A DNA stretch of 64,000 nucleotides from Termitidicoccus mucosus. Its GTDB lineage: Bacteria > Verrucomicrobiota > Verrucomicrobiia > Opitutales > Opitutaceae. The DNA lies in assembly GCF_038725785.1 (NCBI RefSeq), contig NZ_CP109796.1:4340001-4404000 (forward strand). Reading direction: 5' to 3'. Of the stretch, positions 43,801 through 58,800 are shown one piece after another. The translations under genes and the position numbers were made by a program. The notes under the pieces are model-generated. The model was given only the letters and a program-made list of their open reading frames with translations. It did no database searches and was not told the origin of the DNA. Numbering within the stretch: position 1 is the stretch's first letter; the number at the start of each line of letters is the position of its first letter.

Positions 43801-46800
43801 GAGGTTTTGCTGCTGCGTGACGGTGGCGGTGCCGGTGGAGGTGACATCCCACGCGGCGAGGGTGTTGCTGCCGGTGAGGATCACGTCGGGATCGATGATG
43901 GTGGTGCCGGTGCCGAGGAGGTTGTTGGCAAAGATGCCGTCGCCGGCGAGGTCGAGGGTGGCGTGGTTGGTGATGTCGCCGGCGCCGACACCGTGGAGGT
44001 CGGTCAGGGTGAGGGTGCCACCGGCGACGGTCGTGACGCCGGTGAAGGCGTTGGATTGGGAGATCGTCAGGTTGCCCGCGCCGTCCTTGACGAACGTGCC
44101 GGAGCCGCCGAGGACGTTGGCGAGGGTTTCGGCGGCGGTGTTCGAGAGGGTGAGAAGGCCGTCGTCCGCGATGGCGGCGGCACCGAGGTTCGCAGTCGAG
44201 CCGGCACCGAGCGCGGTGTCCTGCGCGATGGCGAAGGTGCCGCCAAAGGCGGTGTTCGAGCCGGTGAGGGCCACGGTGCTGCCGGCGGCGAGGGCGAACT
44301 GGCCGGAGCCGGAGATGATCTTGGAGAAGGTGCCGGTCGAGCCGATCAGTTGGACCGAGCCGGCGTGCGTGATCGCGAGCGTGCCGCTGTCGCCGAGTGC
44401 GTGTGTGTTGTGAAGCGTGGTCGTGCCGGTCACGCCGACGCTGGCGGCGAAACCGGCATTGGTGCTCGTGATGTCCACGCTGCCGCCGAGGCCGAGGCTG
44501 CCGGTGCTCAGGCCCTGAAGACCGCCGGCGATGATGCCGCCGCCGATGGTCTGGGTGTTGGCCGCGAGGTCGTAGGCGGCGGTGGACGTGACGGACAGCC
44601 AGGAGGTATGGCCGAGGGCGTCGTTCGCGCCGGCGATGATCGTGCCGCCAGCGATTGTCGTCGTGCCGGTGTAGCTGTTGGCGGCGTTGAGCGTGATGCT
44701 TTGCGTGGCGTCGAGCTCAAGGTTGCCGGAGCCGCTGATGACAGCGTGGAACTCGTCGCCGTCGTAGGGCGCGGTGGTGTCGCTGGCGAGCAGGAGGGTT
44801 CGGCCCGCGAGGATATCCACGGCCACGAGGCCATAGCTGGCGTAGAGGCCGTGGTTGCCGGCGCTGTCACTGGCGGAGAGGCCGTAGCCGTAGGTGCCGG
44901 TGGCCACTTGCGTGCCGGCCTGGACGATGGCGGCGGCTTGCGTGGCGGTGACGAGCGCGCCGGTGTTCAGGTCAACGAGCGCGATGTTGTTGGGCGCGCC
45001 GATGGTGGTCGCGGAGCTGGCGAGCCGGGTGAGAGCGCCTTCGTCCTGCTGGAGCAGCGGGGATTGCGGGACGGTGTGGGTCGTCGTGCCGGTGGGGATG
45101 CGCACGCCAACCGTGCCGCTGACGAGGCGGATCGTGCCGGTCGCGGCGATGAAGTCAGGCGAAACGATGTCGGCGGGGACGTTGGTGTCGAAGTCCACGC
45201 GCCCGCCGTCAATCGCGAGGCCCGCGAGGGTGTGCGTGCCGGTGGCGACATCGACTTGAGCGCCGGTGGAGGTGACAAGCGTGGCGGCGGCGAGGTCGCC
45301 GTTTGCGAGCGTGTAGGCGAGGTTGGAGAGCCTCGCGGTGCCGGTAAAGAGGCCGGACTGGAAGACTGACGGGCCGAAGGCGAAAGTGTTGCTGGTCGCG
45401 GTCAGGTCAACAGACAGCAGGCCGGAGCCGTTGAGGGTGTTGGAGAAGGTGTAATCCGCCACGCTGTTGAAGGTCGCGCTGAGAACCGCGCCGCCGGCGA
45501 TGTCCACGAGGCCGGCGCCGAGGGCGGCGGTGTGGGTGACACGCAACTCGCCGACCTGCACGCTGGTGCTGCCGGAGTAGCTGTTGCTCGCGCTGAGGAC
45601 GAGCGTGCCCTGCCCCGCCTTGATGAGCGAATTGCCGTTCCAACCGCTGGTGTTGCCGGAGGACTCGTCGGCGAGAGTAACGTCAACCTCGAAGGTGCCA
45701 CTGGTCACGGTGAAGGTGCCGTGGGCCTGGTCGGTGCCGCTCTGCCACGTGAGGCCGCTGCCGATGACGTAGTTTGTACCGCCGGAGACATAGGCGCTGT
45801 GCGTCAGGTAATCCACCGCGCTCGTGCCGCCGGTGATGGCCTTCGTATCGAAGTCGCCCGTGATGGTGCTGGTGGTGTGGATGAGCACCTGGGCGTTGTT
45901 GCCAAGCTCGCTGGCCTTGGTGCCGCTGGCGGTGCCGGTGTAGTTGGCCACGATAAGCCCGCCGTCGAGCGCGGCGGCGGCGGCGGTGATGAAGGCGTCG
46001 TTCAAGCCGCGCGTCGAAAGGTCGAGGGAGAGCGTGGAGGAGGCGCTTTGCGAATACGTGCCGCCCACGCTGACGCTGCCGCTGCCGGCGATGGAGAGCG
46101 AGCCGGTGCCGGAGTTGCCGTTGAGGAAGTTGCCGCCGGCCGTCACCAGGCCGGTGCCGCTGATGTCGAGCGAGCCGAGGCCGTTGTAGCCGATGGCGAA
46201 ATGGGTGCCGGTGGTGACGCTGCCACTGTCGGTGACCGTGAGCGCGCCGCGCCCTTCGTTGCCGAGCACGAGGTCGGCGCCCGCCGAGAGCCAGCCGCTG
46301 CCGCTCACCGTGCCGGTGCCGATGCCGCTGTCCCCGAAGGAAACGAAGTCGTGCGCCTCGGCGGCGCCGGTGCCCGTGACCATCAGCGCGCCCGTGCCGG
46401 CGTCGCCGACGATGAGCGCGCCGGTGTTTGTCCACCTGCCGCGCACGATGACATCGCCCTGCGCATCGGGAGCAGAGCCGATGACGCCTCTGCCGTTGAT
46501 CACGGTGCCGGTGGCCTCGATGTCGAGCGAGCCGGTGCCGCTGTTGCCGACGTGGAGATCGCCGCCCGCCGTAAGCAGGCCGCCCACGGTGCCGGTGCCG
46601 AGCGCGCCGGTGTCGTGACCGAAAAAGATATTATTCTTCGAGAGCGCGGTGCCGGTGGAGGCGATGTTGAGCCCGCCCGCGCCGCTGCCGCCGACGGTGA
46701 GGTTGCCTCCGTTCGCCGTGCCGAGATAGCCACCGCCGCTGACATCGACGCGGGCAGGAATACCCGCGCTCCCGTCAACCACGACCGCCGCCGTGCTGCC

Positions 46801-49800
46801 CGTCCAGCCGGTGATGGCGAGCGTGCCGCCGTTGACGGTGGTGGTGCCGGTGTAGGTGTTGCTCGCGCTGAGGGTGAGCAGTCCTTCGTTGACGGCGGTG
46901 AGGGTGAGCGACGCGCCGTCCCACGCGGGGGCGAAGGAGCCGGAGGCGTGCGCGGTGGTGGTGGAGAGGGAAACGTCCACCTCGAAATTCTCCCCCGCCG
47001 CGAGGGTGAAGTTGCCGTGGCTGGTCCGGGTGCCGGTGAGCCATGTGAGGTTGTAGCCGATTTCGTAGTCCGCGCCGTTGTTCACCTTTTCCCCGCTGAT
47101 CGTCAGGTAGTCGAGGGTGCTGGCGGCGCCGCCGAGGTTGACCGTGGCGAAGTCGCCCGCGATGGTGCCCGTGGTGTGGATGACGAGCTGGTTCGCGCCG
47201 TCGAGCTCGCTGGCTTTCAGTCCGCCGACGGTGCCGGTGTAGCCGAGGACGTTGAGGGTGGTGTTGTCGAGCACGGCGGCGGCGGCGGTGACGAACGCCC
47301 CGCGCGTGCCGCCGATGGAGATGTTCAACCCGGAGACGCCGTTCTGGAAATACGTGCCGCCGGCGGTGACGAGGCCGCTGTCGCTGATGGTGAGCGCGCC
47401 GGTGCCGCTTTCGTTGCCAACACTGAGATTGCCCGCCGCGGTCATCAAACCGCTGCCGCTGATCGCGACCTCACCGTAGCCGCTGCCGTAGCCGACCGCG
47501 CCGCCGATGGAAATGACGCCTAGGGATTGCGCCGTGCCACCGCTGACGGTGAGCCAGCCGGTGCCGCTGTTGCTGCCGATATACATCCCCCAGTCGGTGT
47601 TTTCGGTCGCCAGCAGCAAACCGCCGCTCATGCCAACCGTGCCCGTCGCGCCGTAACCGATATACACCTCGTGGCCGCGCGCCGTGCCGCTGCTCATGCT
47701 CAGCGAGCCGGTGCCGCCGCCCCAGCCGACCGCAAAGGAGTTATCGCTGCCGTCCAGCAAACCGTTGCCACCGAGGGTGACCCCGCCGCTGCCGCCGTCG
47801 CCAATGTAAACACCGCCGCTGCCATACGGGTTGCTGCCGCTGACCGTGCCGCCGTTGATCACCAAAACGCCGGTGCCGCTGCTGCCGCCACCGAAATAAA
47901 TGCCGACGCCGGCGAGATAACCACCGGCCACGCTGCCGCTGCCAAACACGCCGTCGCTGTGACCAAAGCTGACGGCGCCTTGGGCGAGAACGGTGCCGCC
48001 GTTTACCAGCAGCATACCCGCACCCTCGCGACCCACATAAATAGAACCCTCCGCGCCGAGATAACCGCTGCCGTTGACATTGACCGTGCCGCTGTCGGTG
48101 GTGGTGTCACCGATGATGACTTCCGCCGTGCTGCCCGTCCAGCCGGTGATGTTCAGCACGCCGCCGTTCACTGTGGTCGTGCCGGTGTAATTATTCGAGC
48201 CGCTGAGGATGAGGGTGCCGCTGTTGCTGCTCGTGACCGTCAGTGAACGCCCATCCCAGTTGCTGACGTAGGTGCTGCTGCCGGCGAGGCCCATCGTGTC
48301 GCTGAGGGTGACGTTGACGTCAAACGACGTGCCGCTCGCCACACTGAAGTTGCCGTGGCCGTTGGCGGCGTCGCCGAACCACGCGAGGTTCACGCCGGCG
48401 ACGTATTGCTTGGCGTCGGTGGTTTTGTAGATGCCGCCGTAGAGATAATCGGGCAGGCCGCCAGCGAAGCCGACCAGCGTCGAGGAAACGAAGACGCCGC
48501 TGATGGTGCCGCTTGCGCCCGCGCCGGTCGCGCTGATGAGGACTTGCCTGCTGCCGCTGAGAACGGCGCTGGCGGTGGTAAAGTTGCCGCCGGTGCCGAA
48601 GCCGCTGACGCTGATGGTGCCGCCGACCGTCGCGCTGCTGGCGTAGATGAAGGCGTCGTTCAAGCCGCGCACCGAGGCGTCGAGGGTGAGCGAGGAAACC
48701 GCGTTTTGCGAATACACGCCGCTCGCCGTCACCAAGCCGCTGCCGCTGACGGTCAGCGCGCCGGTGCCGGTGCTGCCGTTATTAAAATTGCCCGCGCCCG
48801 CCAGCAGGCCGCTGCCGCTGACCTCGATGCTGCCGGTGCCGAAATTGCCCATGTCCACGTTGCCGGCGACGCTGACCGAGCCGCTTTCGCGGATGGCCAG
48901 CACGGGGCTGGTCAGGCTGGAAACCCGGAGCGCGCTGCCGCTCGTCATGAAACCGGAGCCGCTGACAATGGCGCTGCCGTGCTCGACACTGAAGTAATTG
49001 CCGGTGGAAACGGTGCCGCCCGTCACGGCCAGCGTCCCCGTCCCGTCGTAAGAGCCAATCGTGAGATAATTATCCGCCCGCAGCAAACCGCCGCTGACCG
49101 TGGCCGCGCCGCGACCGCTGTAGTAGCCGATGGCGACGGAACTGTGGCCGTGGACGATGCCGCCCGTCACGGTCAGCGCGCCCTCGCTGGCGGCATTCTG
49201 CTGGCCGATGTTAATTTCGCCGAGCACATCCAGCAACGCCGAGTCGCCGACGGTGACCGCGCCCGTGCCGGCGTTGGACGTGTAATATTCCCCACCGACG
49301 AGCAGCGAGGAACCAACCGTGACGCTGCCGCTGCCGGTGAGATTCAACACACCCGCGCCGCGAGCGCCGACATTCAGGACGCTGGCAGTGCCCAGCCAGC
49401 CGCTGCCGCTGACATTCACCGTGCCGGTCGCGTCCGCCCGGTAGCCCACGTAAGCAGTGCTGCCGGCGCTCACGCTGCCGCTGTTGGAGATGTTCAACAC
49501 GCCCGCGCCGCTGCCGCCGACGATGATGCCATTCGCCGCGCCGAGGTAGCCGCTGACGCTGACGGTGCCGCTGTCCGCCGCGCCCGCGCCGATGGTGACT
49601 TGCGCCGTGCTGCCCGTCCAGCCGGTGATGGCGAGCGCGCCGCCGAGGACGCTGGTCGTGCCGCTGTAGCTGTTGCTCGCGCTGAGGATGAGCGTGCCGC
49701 TGTTGCTCGACGTGACGGTCAGCGAGCGGCCGTCCCACGTCGCGCCGCTGGCGTTGGCGGTGCCGAGGTCGGCGGTGGTGTTGCTGAGGGTGACGTCAAC

Positions 49801-52800
49801 ATTGAAGCTCTCGCCGCTGTTCAGGGTGAAATTGCCGTGGCTCGCCGTCGTGGCGGAGAACCACGCGAGTTGCGAGCCGAGCACGTAATCCGTGCCGCCG
49901 GTGATGAACGCGCCGAAATTCAAAAAGTCCTTCGCGCCCGTGCCGCCGTTGACGGTCACGCTGGCGAAGTCGCCGCTGATGGCGCTGGTGTGGATGAGGA
50001 TTTGCGCCCCGTTCGCCAAGGCCGACGCGCTGCCGCCGTTGACGAACGCCGCCGTGCCGCTGGCGTTCACCGTCAGCGTGCCGCTGAGTTGCGCGGCGGT
50101 CGCGGAGACAAAGGCGTCGCGGTAGCCGAGGGTGTCGCTGAGGGTCAGCGTCAGCGACGAGGAGCCGCTTTGCACATAGGAGCCGCTGAGGATGACATGG
50201 GCGGTGTCGCTGACGGTCAGCGAGCCGGCGCCGGATTCTCCGTTGAACAAATTGCCGCTGCCGGTGAGCAAGCCGCCGCCGCTGAGGCTGACGCTGCCGC
50301 TGGAGTTGGCGTAAACGCCGAGGGCGATGGCACCGCCCGCGCTGACGGTGCCGCCGCTGACGCTCAGCAAGCCGGTGCCGTTGTAGCCGACGATGAAATC
50401 CGTCCCGATGCTCCACAAGCCGCCGCTGACAGTCGCCGCGCCGTGGCTGCCGGCATCGGAGCCGATGCTGGCGCCGGTGCTGCCGTTGAGGGTGCCGCCG
50501 CTGAGCGTCAGCCAGCCGGTGCCGCTGTTGCCGACGCTGATGTCGCTCATGTTCCACAGCGCCGAGCCGCCGACGCTCACCGTGCCGCTGCCGGTCGCCG
50601 TGTCGCCGACGCGCACCAAGCCGCTGTTGATGACGGCGTTGTTCGTGGCGGTGAAGACGCCCGCGCCGACGTAGCCGACGCGGATGCCGTTGGCGGCGGT
50701 CAGTTGCCCGCTGCCGCCGAGACTGACGGTGCCGCTGCCGGTGGTGCCGTTGCCGAGCACCACGGTGGTGGCGGCGGCTTGCGCGGCGTCGCTGATGGTC
50801 AGCAAGCCGGTGCCGCTGTCGCCGACGATGAGGGCGCCGTTTTCGCCGATGTTGAGGGTGGCGACGCCCAGCGCGGCAGTGCCGCCGAGGCTGACCGTGC
50901 CGCTGGCGCTCGTCGCGCTGCCGATGATGAAATTGCCCCGCGTGCCGATGCTGCCGCTGTCGGTGAGCGTCAGCGCGCCGGTGGTGGCGGAGCCGACGGT
51001 GAAGCTGTTGCCGCCGCCGGTCGCATTCCACACCGCGCTGCCGCTGACGGTGGCCGCGCCGCCGTCAATGAGAGCCGCCGCGCTGTTATAAATGCCCGCC
51101 GCGCTGCCGCTGGTGGTGACCAGCAAGTTGCCGCCGAGGACGCTGGTGGAGCCGGTGTAAGAATTGCTCGCGCTGAGGATGAGCGTGCCGGTGTTGGTGC
51201 TCGTGACGGTGAGCGAACGGCCGTCCCAGTTGTTCGCGTAGGTGCTGCTGCCGGCGAGGCCCATGGTGTCGCTGAGGGCGATGTTCACGTTGAAGGTGCC
51301 GCCGCTGACGGTGAAGTTGCCGGTGCCGTTGTTGGTGTCGCCGAGCCATGAGAGGTTGACGCCGGCGACGTAGGCGCTGCCGCTGGTGGTCTTGTAAACG
51401 CCGCCGTAGAGATAATCCGGCAAGTTCGAGCCGCCGTTGACGATGGTCGCGCTGGTGAAGACGCCGCTGATGGTGCCGCTGGTCGTGCTGATTAACAACT
51501 GATGGCTGCTGCTCTGCACGGCGAGGGCGTCGGCAAAGGCGGTGCCGGTGGCGAAGTCTTCGACGATGATGGTGCCGCTGACGGTGGCCGAACTGGCGTA
51601 GATAAAGGCGTCGCCCAAGCCGCGCGAACTGGCGCTGACGGTCAGCGTCGAGCGCGCGTTTTGCGCATAGGTGCCGCCCGCCGTCACCAGGCCGCTGCCG
51701 GTGATGGTCAGCGTCCCCTTGCCGTCCGCGCCGCTGACGGTCATGTCACCGCCGCCGAGGTAAAAACCGGCGTCGGCCGCCAGCACGCCGCTGCCGCTGA
51801 CCGTCACCGTGCCGGTGGTGTAGCCGTACATGCTGTGCGAGCCGCCGACGGTGACATTGCCGGCGGCATGAACCGTGCCGCTGTCGGTGATGTTCAATTT
51901 CGCGTTTTGGGTGCCGGCATAGCCAATCACGAGCCGCCCGCCGACATCCAGCAGCGCGTTGCCGCCGACGCTGACCGCGCCGCTGCCGCTGCTGACGTAG
52001 CTAATCCAGAAGTCGGAGCCGGCGCGGATGCTGCCGCTGCCGGTGAGGTTGACCGCGCCCGCGCCGTAGTAACCGGCGATCATTTGCGTGGCGCTGAACA
52101 GATAGCCGCTGTCACTGACATTGATGGCGCCGCGGCCGTTCGAGTAACCCGCGACCACCGACCAACTGCCGCCGCCGTTGATGCTGCCGCTGACGGTGCC
52201 GGTGACGTTTAACACGCCCGTGCCGTTGCTGCCGACGATGATGCCGGTGGAATTGTTGCCACCCGTCGCGTTGAGATACCCGCTGACGCTGACCGTACCG
52301 CTGGTGCCCGCGCTGCCGCCGATAACAACTTGCGCCGTGCTGCCCGTCCAGCCGCTGACGCTCAGCGCGCCGCCGTTGACGAAGGTCGTGCCGGTGTAGG
52401 TGTTCGTCGCGCTGAGGATGAGGGTGCCGTCGCCCGTCTTGGTCAGCGATTGGCCGTCCCAGCCGTTGATGGGCGAGGCCGGGCGGTTTTGCAGGCCGAT
52501 GCCGTTGACGGTGATTTCCGGCTCGACGCCGTATAAGTTGTCCACCGTGAAGGTTTCGCCGCCGGCGAGGTTGAACGAGCCGGTCGCGTGCGTGTCGTCG
52601 CCGTACCATGCGAGCTTGTAACCGGCCACGTAATCGGTGCCGCTGTTGGTCTTGTAGGCGTCGGCGACGAGGTAGTTGCGCGCGCTGGCGGCGAGGTCAA
52701 GGTTCTTGCCGGTGAAGTCGCCGCGAATGGTGCCGCCGGTCATGTGCATGAGCAGCGTGTGGTCGGCGTAAATCGCGCCGGCGGTGGCCGCCGTGCCGCT

Positions 52801-55800
52801 GGCGTCCGCGCCGGTGACGGCCAGCGAGCCGCCGAGGGTGGCCGTTTGCGCGACGATGTAGGCGCCCGTCCGCGTGGTGTCGGTGATGGCGATGGTCAGC
52901 ATCGAAACGGAATTTTGCGAATAGGCGCCGCCCGCGGCCACCGTGCCGCTGTCGCTGACGGTCAGCGCGCCGGTGCCGCCGCTGCCGAGGATGAAATTAC
53001 TGGCGGTGGTGACGAGGGCGGTGTCGCTGACGATGACCGTGCTGGCGCCGCTGCCGACGGTGATATTGCCGCCCGCGCGGACCGTGCCGCTGTCGGTGAC
53101 TTTCAGCCAGCCCTTGCCGCCGTAGCCGACGGTGAAGTCGCCGCTGTTCGTCCACACCCCCGCGACATTCGCGCTGCCGCTGCTGCCGTTGACCCGTCCG
53201 AGATAACCGGTGGCGGCGCTGACCGTGCCGCCGGCGAGGATGTCCAGCCGGCCCGTGCCGTTGTTGCCGACATTGAGGTCGTTGCGGTTCACCCACACGC
53301 CGGCGACGGTCGCGCTGCCGCTGCCGCCGCCGCCGTTGCCAACATCGCCGGTGCTGTTGGTGACCGTGCCGCCCGCGAGGATGTTCAGCCAGCCCGCGCT
53401 CCAGCGGCCGACGACGAGGTTGCCGCTGTTCGCCCACACGCCCGCGACCGTCGCGCTGCCGCTGCCGTTGGTGTTGTAGCCGACATAGCCGGCGCTGTTG
53501 GTGACCGTGCCGCCTGCGAGGATGTCCAGCCAGCCCGCGCCGCGGTCGCCGACGGTGAGGCTGCCGCGGTTCGCCCACACGCCGGCGACGGTCGCGCTGC
53601 CGCTGCCGCCGTTTGAGTAGCCGAGATAACCGTTGTTGTCGCCGACCATGCCGCCGGCGAGGATGGTCAGCGCGCCGGTGCCGGAGTCGCCGACGGTGAG
53701 GTTGTTCGTGCTGTTCGTGCCGGTGTTCCACGTGCCGCTGATGGTGACGGCGCCGTTGGTGTTCGCCGCGCCGCCGATGACGCCCGCCGTGCCGCCGACG
53801 TAGCCGCTGATGGCCAGCACGCCGCCGTTGACGGTGGTCGTGCCGCTGTAGTTGTTCGACGCGCTGAGGATGAGGTTGCCGGTGTTGGTGCTCGTCACCG
53901 TCAGCGAGCGGCCGTCCCACGCGATGACGTTCGCGCCGGCGGCGTGCGGCGTGGTGTCGCTGAGGGTGACGTCAACGTCGAAGCTCTCGCCCGCGCCGAG
54001 GGTGAAATTGCCGTGGCTGGCGGTGGTGGCGCTGAACCACGCGAGTTGGGAGCCGAGCACGTAGTCGGTGCCGCCGGTGATGAACGCGCCGAAGGTCAGG
54101 AAGTCGCGCTGGCTCGTGCCGCCGGTGACGCTGACGGTGGCGAAGTCGCCGCTGATGGTGTTGGTGTGAATGAGCACTTGCGCGTTGTTCGCGAGCGCCG
54201 ACGCGCTGCCGCCGCTGACGAACGTCGCCGTGCCGGTGGCGTTGACGGTCAGCGTGCCACCCAATGTGCCGCTGTTGGCGGTGACAAACGCGCTGCGCGA
54301 GCCGGGTGTGCCGTCGAGGGTCAGCGTCAGCGAGGAAACGGCGTTCTGCGCATAAACGCCGCCCGCCGTGACCAAGCCGCTGCCGCTGATGGCGAGGTTG
54401 CCGGTGCCGCTGGTGCTGCCGAGGATGAAATTGCTCGCGGTGGCAACCAAGCCGCTGCCGCTGACGCTGACCGTGCCGAGGCCGCCGTCGCCGCTGCCGT
54501 AGCCAAATTCATTGAGCGCGGCGCCGATGATAATGTCACTGTCAGCGGTGAGGCTGCCGCTCTGGCCGACGGTCAGCCCGCCCGCGCCGCTGGCGCCAAA
54601 CACCACGCGGTCGCCCGCGTCATACCAGCCGCCGCCGCTGATGGCGACCGTGCCGCTGTTGCCGCCGCCCAAGCCAACGCCCAGCGCCAGGCCGAGCACG
54701 TCATAACCCGCCGCGCTGATCCGCCCGTTGCCGGTCACGGTCACCACACCCAGCCCGCTGCCGTCCGCGCCATTCGCGGCGAAGCCGGCCAGCAGCGCGC
54801 GGCTCTCCCACACGCCGCTGCCGCTGACGGTGGCAAAGCCGCTGCCGGCGGTCGCCCCCATGCCGGCGCCGATGGAATCAAAGCCGGTGTCACGGGTGTC
54901 CAGCGTGCCGCCGCTGATGAACAGATAACCGGCGCTGTCGTCGCCAAAACCGAGCGCGATTCCCTCGGCATTGGTGATGTCGCCGGTCCGGCCCTGGAGA
55001 TTGACGAGTGCCAGCACCGCCCGGCCGCTGATGGTGACCGTGCCGCTGCCGCCGGCGGTGCCGACCAGGAACGGACTCTCGCTGCCGCTGATGGTGACCC
55101 GGGCGTCGTCGCCGAGGCCCAGGACGCCGCTGGCGCCGGCGCCGTGGCCGAGCGCGGAAATGTAATTGGCGCCGGTGCCGCCAACCGTGAGCACGCCGTT
55201 GCCGCTGACGTTGATGGCGCCGCTGCCGGTGGCCGTGTTGCCGGCCATGAATTGGCTGGCGACGGCCACGCTGCCGGTGATGGCCAGCGCGCCGGCGGTG
55301 GCGTCGCCGACGGTGAGATGGTTCACGCCCCAGTAGCCGTTGCCGCTGACATTCACGGTGCCGCCGTTGACGAGGCCGGCGGCGTTGGTGCCCGTCCAGC
55401 CGGTGATGGCGAGGACGCCGCCGTTGACGGTGGTGGTGCCGGTGTAGTTGTTGCTCGCGCTGAGGATGAGGGTGCCGCTGTTGCTGCTCGTGACGGTCAG
55501 CGACTTGCCATCCCAGCCGCCGGCGTAGGTGCCGCTGCTGACGAAGTTGTTCGTGTCGCTGAGGCTGACGTTCACGTCAAAGCTGGTGCCGCTGGCGACG
55601 CTGAAATTGCCGTGGCCGTTGGCGGCGTCGCCGAACCACGCGAGGTTCACGCCGGCGACGTATTGTTTCGCGTCGGCGGTTTTGTAGATGCCGCCGTACA
55701 AATAATCCGGCAGGCTCGCGCCGTTGAAACCGGCGAGCGTCGCCGTCGCAAAGGTGCCGCTGATGGTGCCGGTGGTGGCGCTGATGAGGACTTGGTGGCT

Positions 55801-58800
55801 GCTGGAGACCACGGCGCTGGCGTTGTCGAAATTACCGCCCGGGCCGACGCCGCCGACGGTGATGGCGCCGCCGACGGTCGCGCTCGCCGCGTAGATGAAG
55901 GCGTCGTTCTCGCCGCGCCCGGAGGCGTCGAGGGTCAGCGTCGAGCGCGCGCTTTGCGAATACAGACCGCCGACGGTGACCAGGCCGCTGCCGCTGACGA
56001 TCAGCGCGCCGGTGCCGGTGAACATGTAGTAACCGTTGTAAAAATCCTCGCCCGCGCTCAACCTCGCCGTGCCGCCCACGACGGCCGTGCCGGCGGAGCC
56101 GTTGTAGTTGCCGAGGATGATTCGATGGCCGCTGAGGCTGCCGCTTTCGGCGAGGGTCAGCGCGCCGATGCCATATTCGCCGACGGAGATGTAGTCATCC
56201 ACCCGCCAGTACGCCGAACCGCCGACGGTGGCAGCGCCGGTGCCAGTGCCGGCGCCGATGACGGCGGCCCCGCTGTCAATCCTGCCGTTCCCGGTGAGTG
56301 TCAGCGTGCCGGTGCCGTAGTTTGCGACGTAAAGGCCTTCCACCGCCGTCAAACGGGCGGAGCCGCTGACGGTGACCACGCCGACAGAGTTGTCGGAGTT
56401 GCCGAGGTAAACCAACCTGCCGGCGTTGAGGCTGCCGCTCTCGGTGAGCGTCAGCGCGCCCGCGCCGATGCCGCCGACAATGAAATCCCTGGCACTGTTC
56501 CAAAACGCCGAGCCGCTGACGGTGACTTCGCCCCGGCCGCCCTGATGGTTGCCGAGAATCACATCGCTGCCGCTGTTGATGACGCCGCCGGCGGTCAGCG
56601 CCAGCAAACCGGTGCCGCGGTTGCCGACGTAGAAATCCCCGCCGGCCGCCAGCAGGCCGCCGTTAACGTTGACCGTGCCGCTGTCGGTGGCATTTGGGCC
56701 GATGACGACTTGCGAAGTGCTGCCCGTCCAGCCGGTGACTTCCAACACGCCGCCGTTGACGGTGGTGCTGCCGGTGTAAGTGTTCGAGGCGCTGAGAATG
56801 AGCGTGCCGCTGTTGCTGCTGGTCACCGTCAGCGAGCGGCCATCCCAGCCGCTGACGTAGGTCGAGGAACCGGCGAGGCCCATGGTGTCGCTGAGGGTGA
56901 CGTTGACGTTGAAGCTGGTGTTGGGGTCAAGGGTGAAGCCGCCGTAGCCGTTGTTGGTGTCGCCGAACCACGCGAGTTGGGCGCCGAGGACGTAGTCGGT
57001 GCCGCCAACGGTGAACAGGCCGGCGGTGAGGTAGTCGCGCGCCGCGCCGACGCCGGCGATGCCGCTGACCGTGCCGCTGGCGGTGACGGTGACGCCGCCG
57101 GTGGTGTGGATGAGGACTTGGGCGGCGTCGGCGAGATGGGAGGCAAGGGTCGCGCTGGTGTCGAGCGCGGCGCCGGCGGCGCTGACGCTGACCGTACCGC
57201 CGACGGTCGCCGTTTGCGCGGTGACGAACGCGCCGCGCGAGCCGAGGGTGCCGTCGAGGGTGAGCGCCAGCGCGGAGCTGGCGGTTTGGACATACGAGCC
57301 GGTGACGGCGACGCTGCCGCTGTTGGCGATGGCGAGCGAGCCAACGCCGAGGGTGCCGCTGTTGTCGTAGCCGAGATACAAGTTGCCGCTGCCGCTCAAC
57401 AGCGCGCTGCCCCTGACGCTGACCGCGCCGGTACCGGTGGTGGCGACGCCGATGGCGATGTCCCCGCCAACGCTGACGCTGCCGCTGTCGGTGACGGCCA
57501 GCGCGCCCGTGCCGTAGTAGCCGTTGTAGAAATCGCCCGCCACCGTCCACAAACCGCTGCCGCTGACGGTGGCCGTGCCGATGGCATTGGCGCCGAGGAC
57601 GGCGTCCCCGCCGGCGCTGATGGTGCCGCCGCTGAGCGTCAGCGCGCCCGTGCTGCTGACACCGACCAAGAAGTCGCCGCCGGACGACCACAAGCCGCCG
57701 CTGACCGCCGCCGTGCCGCTGCTGCCGGCGCTATTGCCGAGGTAGCTGGCCCCGCCGACGCTGAGGGTGCCGCCGCTGAGGGTCAGCTCGCCCGCGCCTC
57801 TGAAGCCGACCAAGAAGACGCTGGCGAATTCCAACAGGCCGCCGCGCATGTCCACGATGCCGGTGCCGTCCGCGAGTTCGCCGAGACTGGAGTAGTAGTT
57901 GCCGGTGCCGCTGACGGTGCCGCCGCTGATGGTCAGAAGGCCCGTGCCACTGTTGCCAATGAAGAACTGGTTGGTCGTCAACAGGCCGCCGCTGACGGAG
58001 GCGGTGCCGGTCGAGCCCGCGAGGTCGCCGAGGGTGACGTGGTTTTCCACCGTGACGCTGCCGCTGTCGGTGAGGTTCAGCGCGCCGAAGCCGTTGTAGC
58101 CGACGACCAGATAGCCGCCCGCCAAGCCGCCGTAATCAATGGCGTTGAGCCAGCCGCTGCCGCTGACCGTGAGGGTGCCGCCGCTGTCAATCAGGGTCTC
58201 CGAGCTGGCGGCGATCATGCCGTTGCTGCCGCCGGTGGTGGTGGTGACGATCAGCGCGCCGCCGAGCACGAACGTGGTGCCGGTGTAGTTGTTCGAGGCG
58301 GTGAGATACAGCGTGCCTTGATTGGACGAGGTGACGGTCAGCGACTTGCCGTCCCACGCGGGGACGTTCGCGCCGGCGGCGTGGGCGGTGGTGTTGCTGA
58401 GCGACACGTCAACGTTGAAGCTCTCGCCGCTGTTCAAGGTGAAGTTGCCGTGGCTGGCGGTGGTGGCGGAGAACCATGCGAGTTCGCTGCCGAGCACATA
58501 ATCCGTCCCGCCGGTGATGAACGCGCCGAAGGTCAGGAAGTCGCGCTGGCTGGTGCCGCCGGTGACGATCTTGCTGGCGAAGTCTCTGTTGTTGAAACCG
58601 TTTTCGGTGTGAATGAGGACTTGCGCGCCGTTCGCCAAGGCCGCCGCGCTGCCGCCGCTGACGAAATTCGCCGTGCCGGTGGCGTTGACCGTCAGCGTGC
58701 CGGAGAGCGAGGCCTCGTCCGCCGTGATGAACGCGCCGCGATAGCCGAGGGTGTCGGTCAAGGTCAGCGTCAGCGAGGAGTTTGCGTTTTGCGTATATTG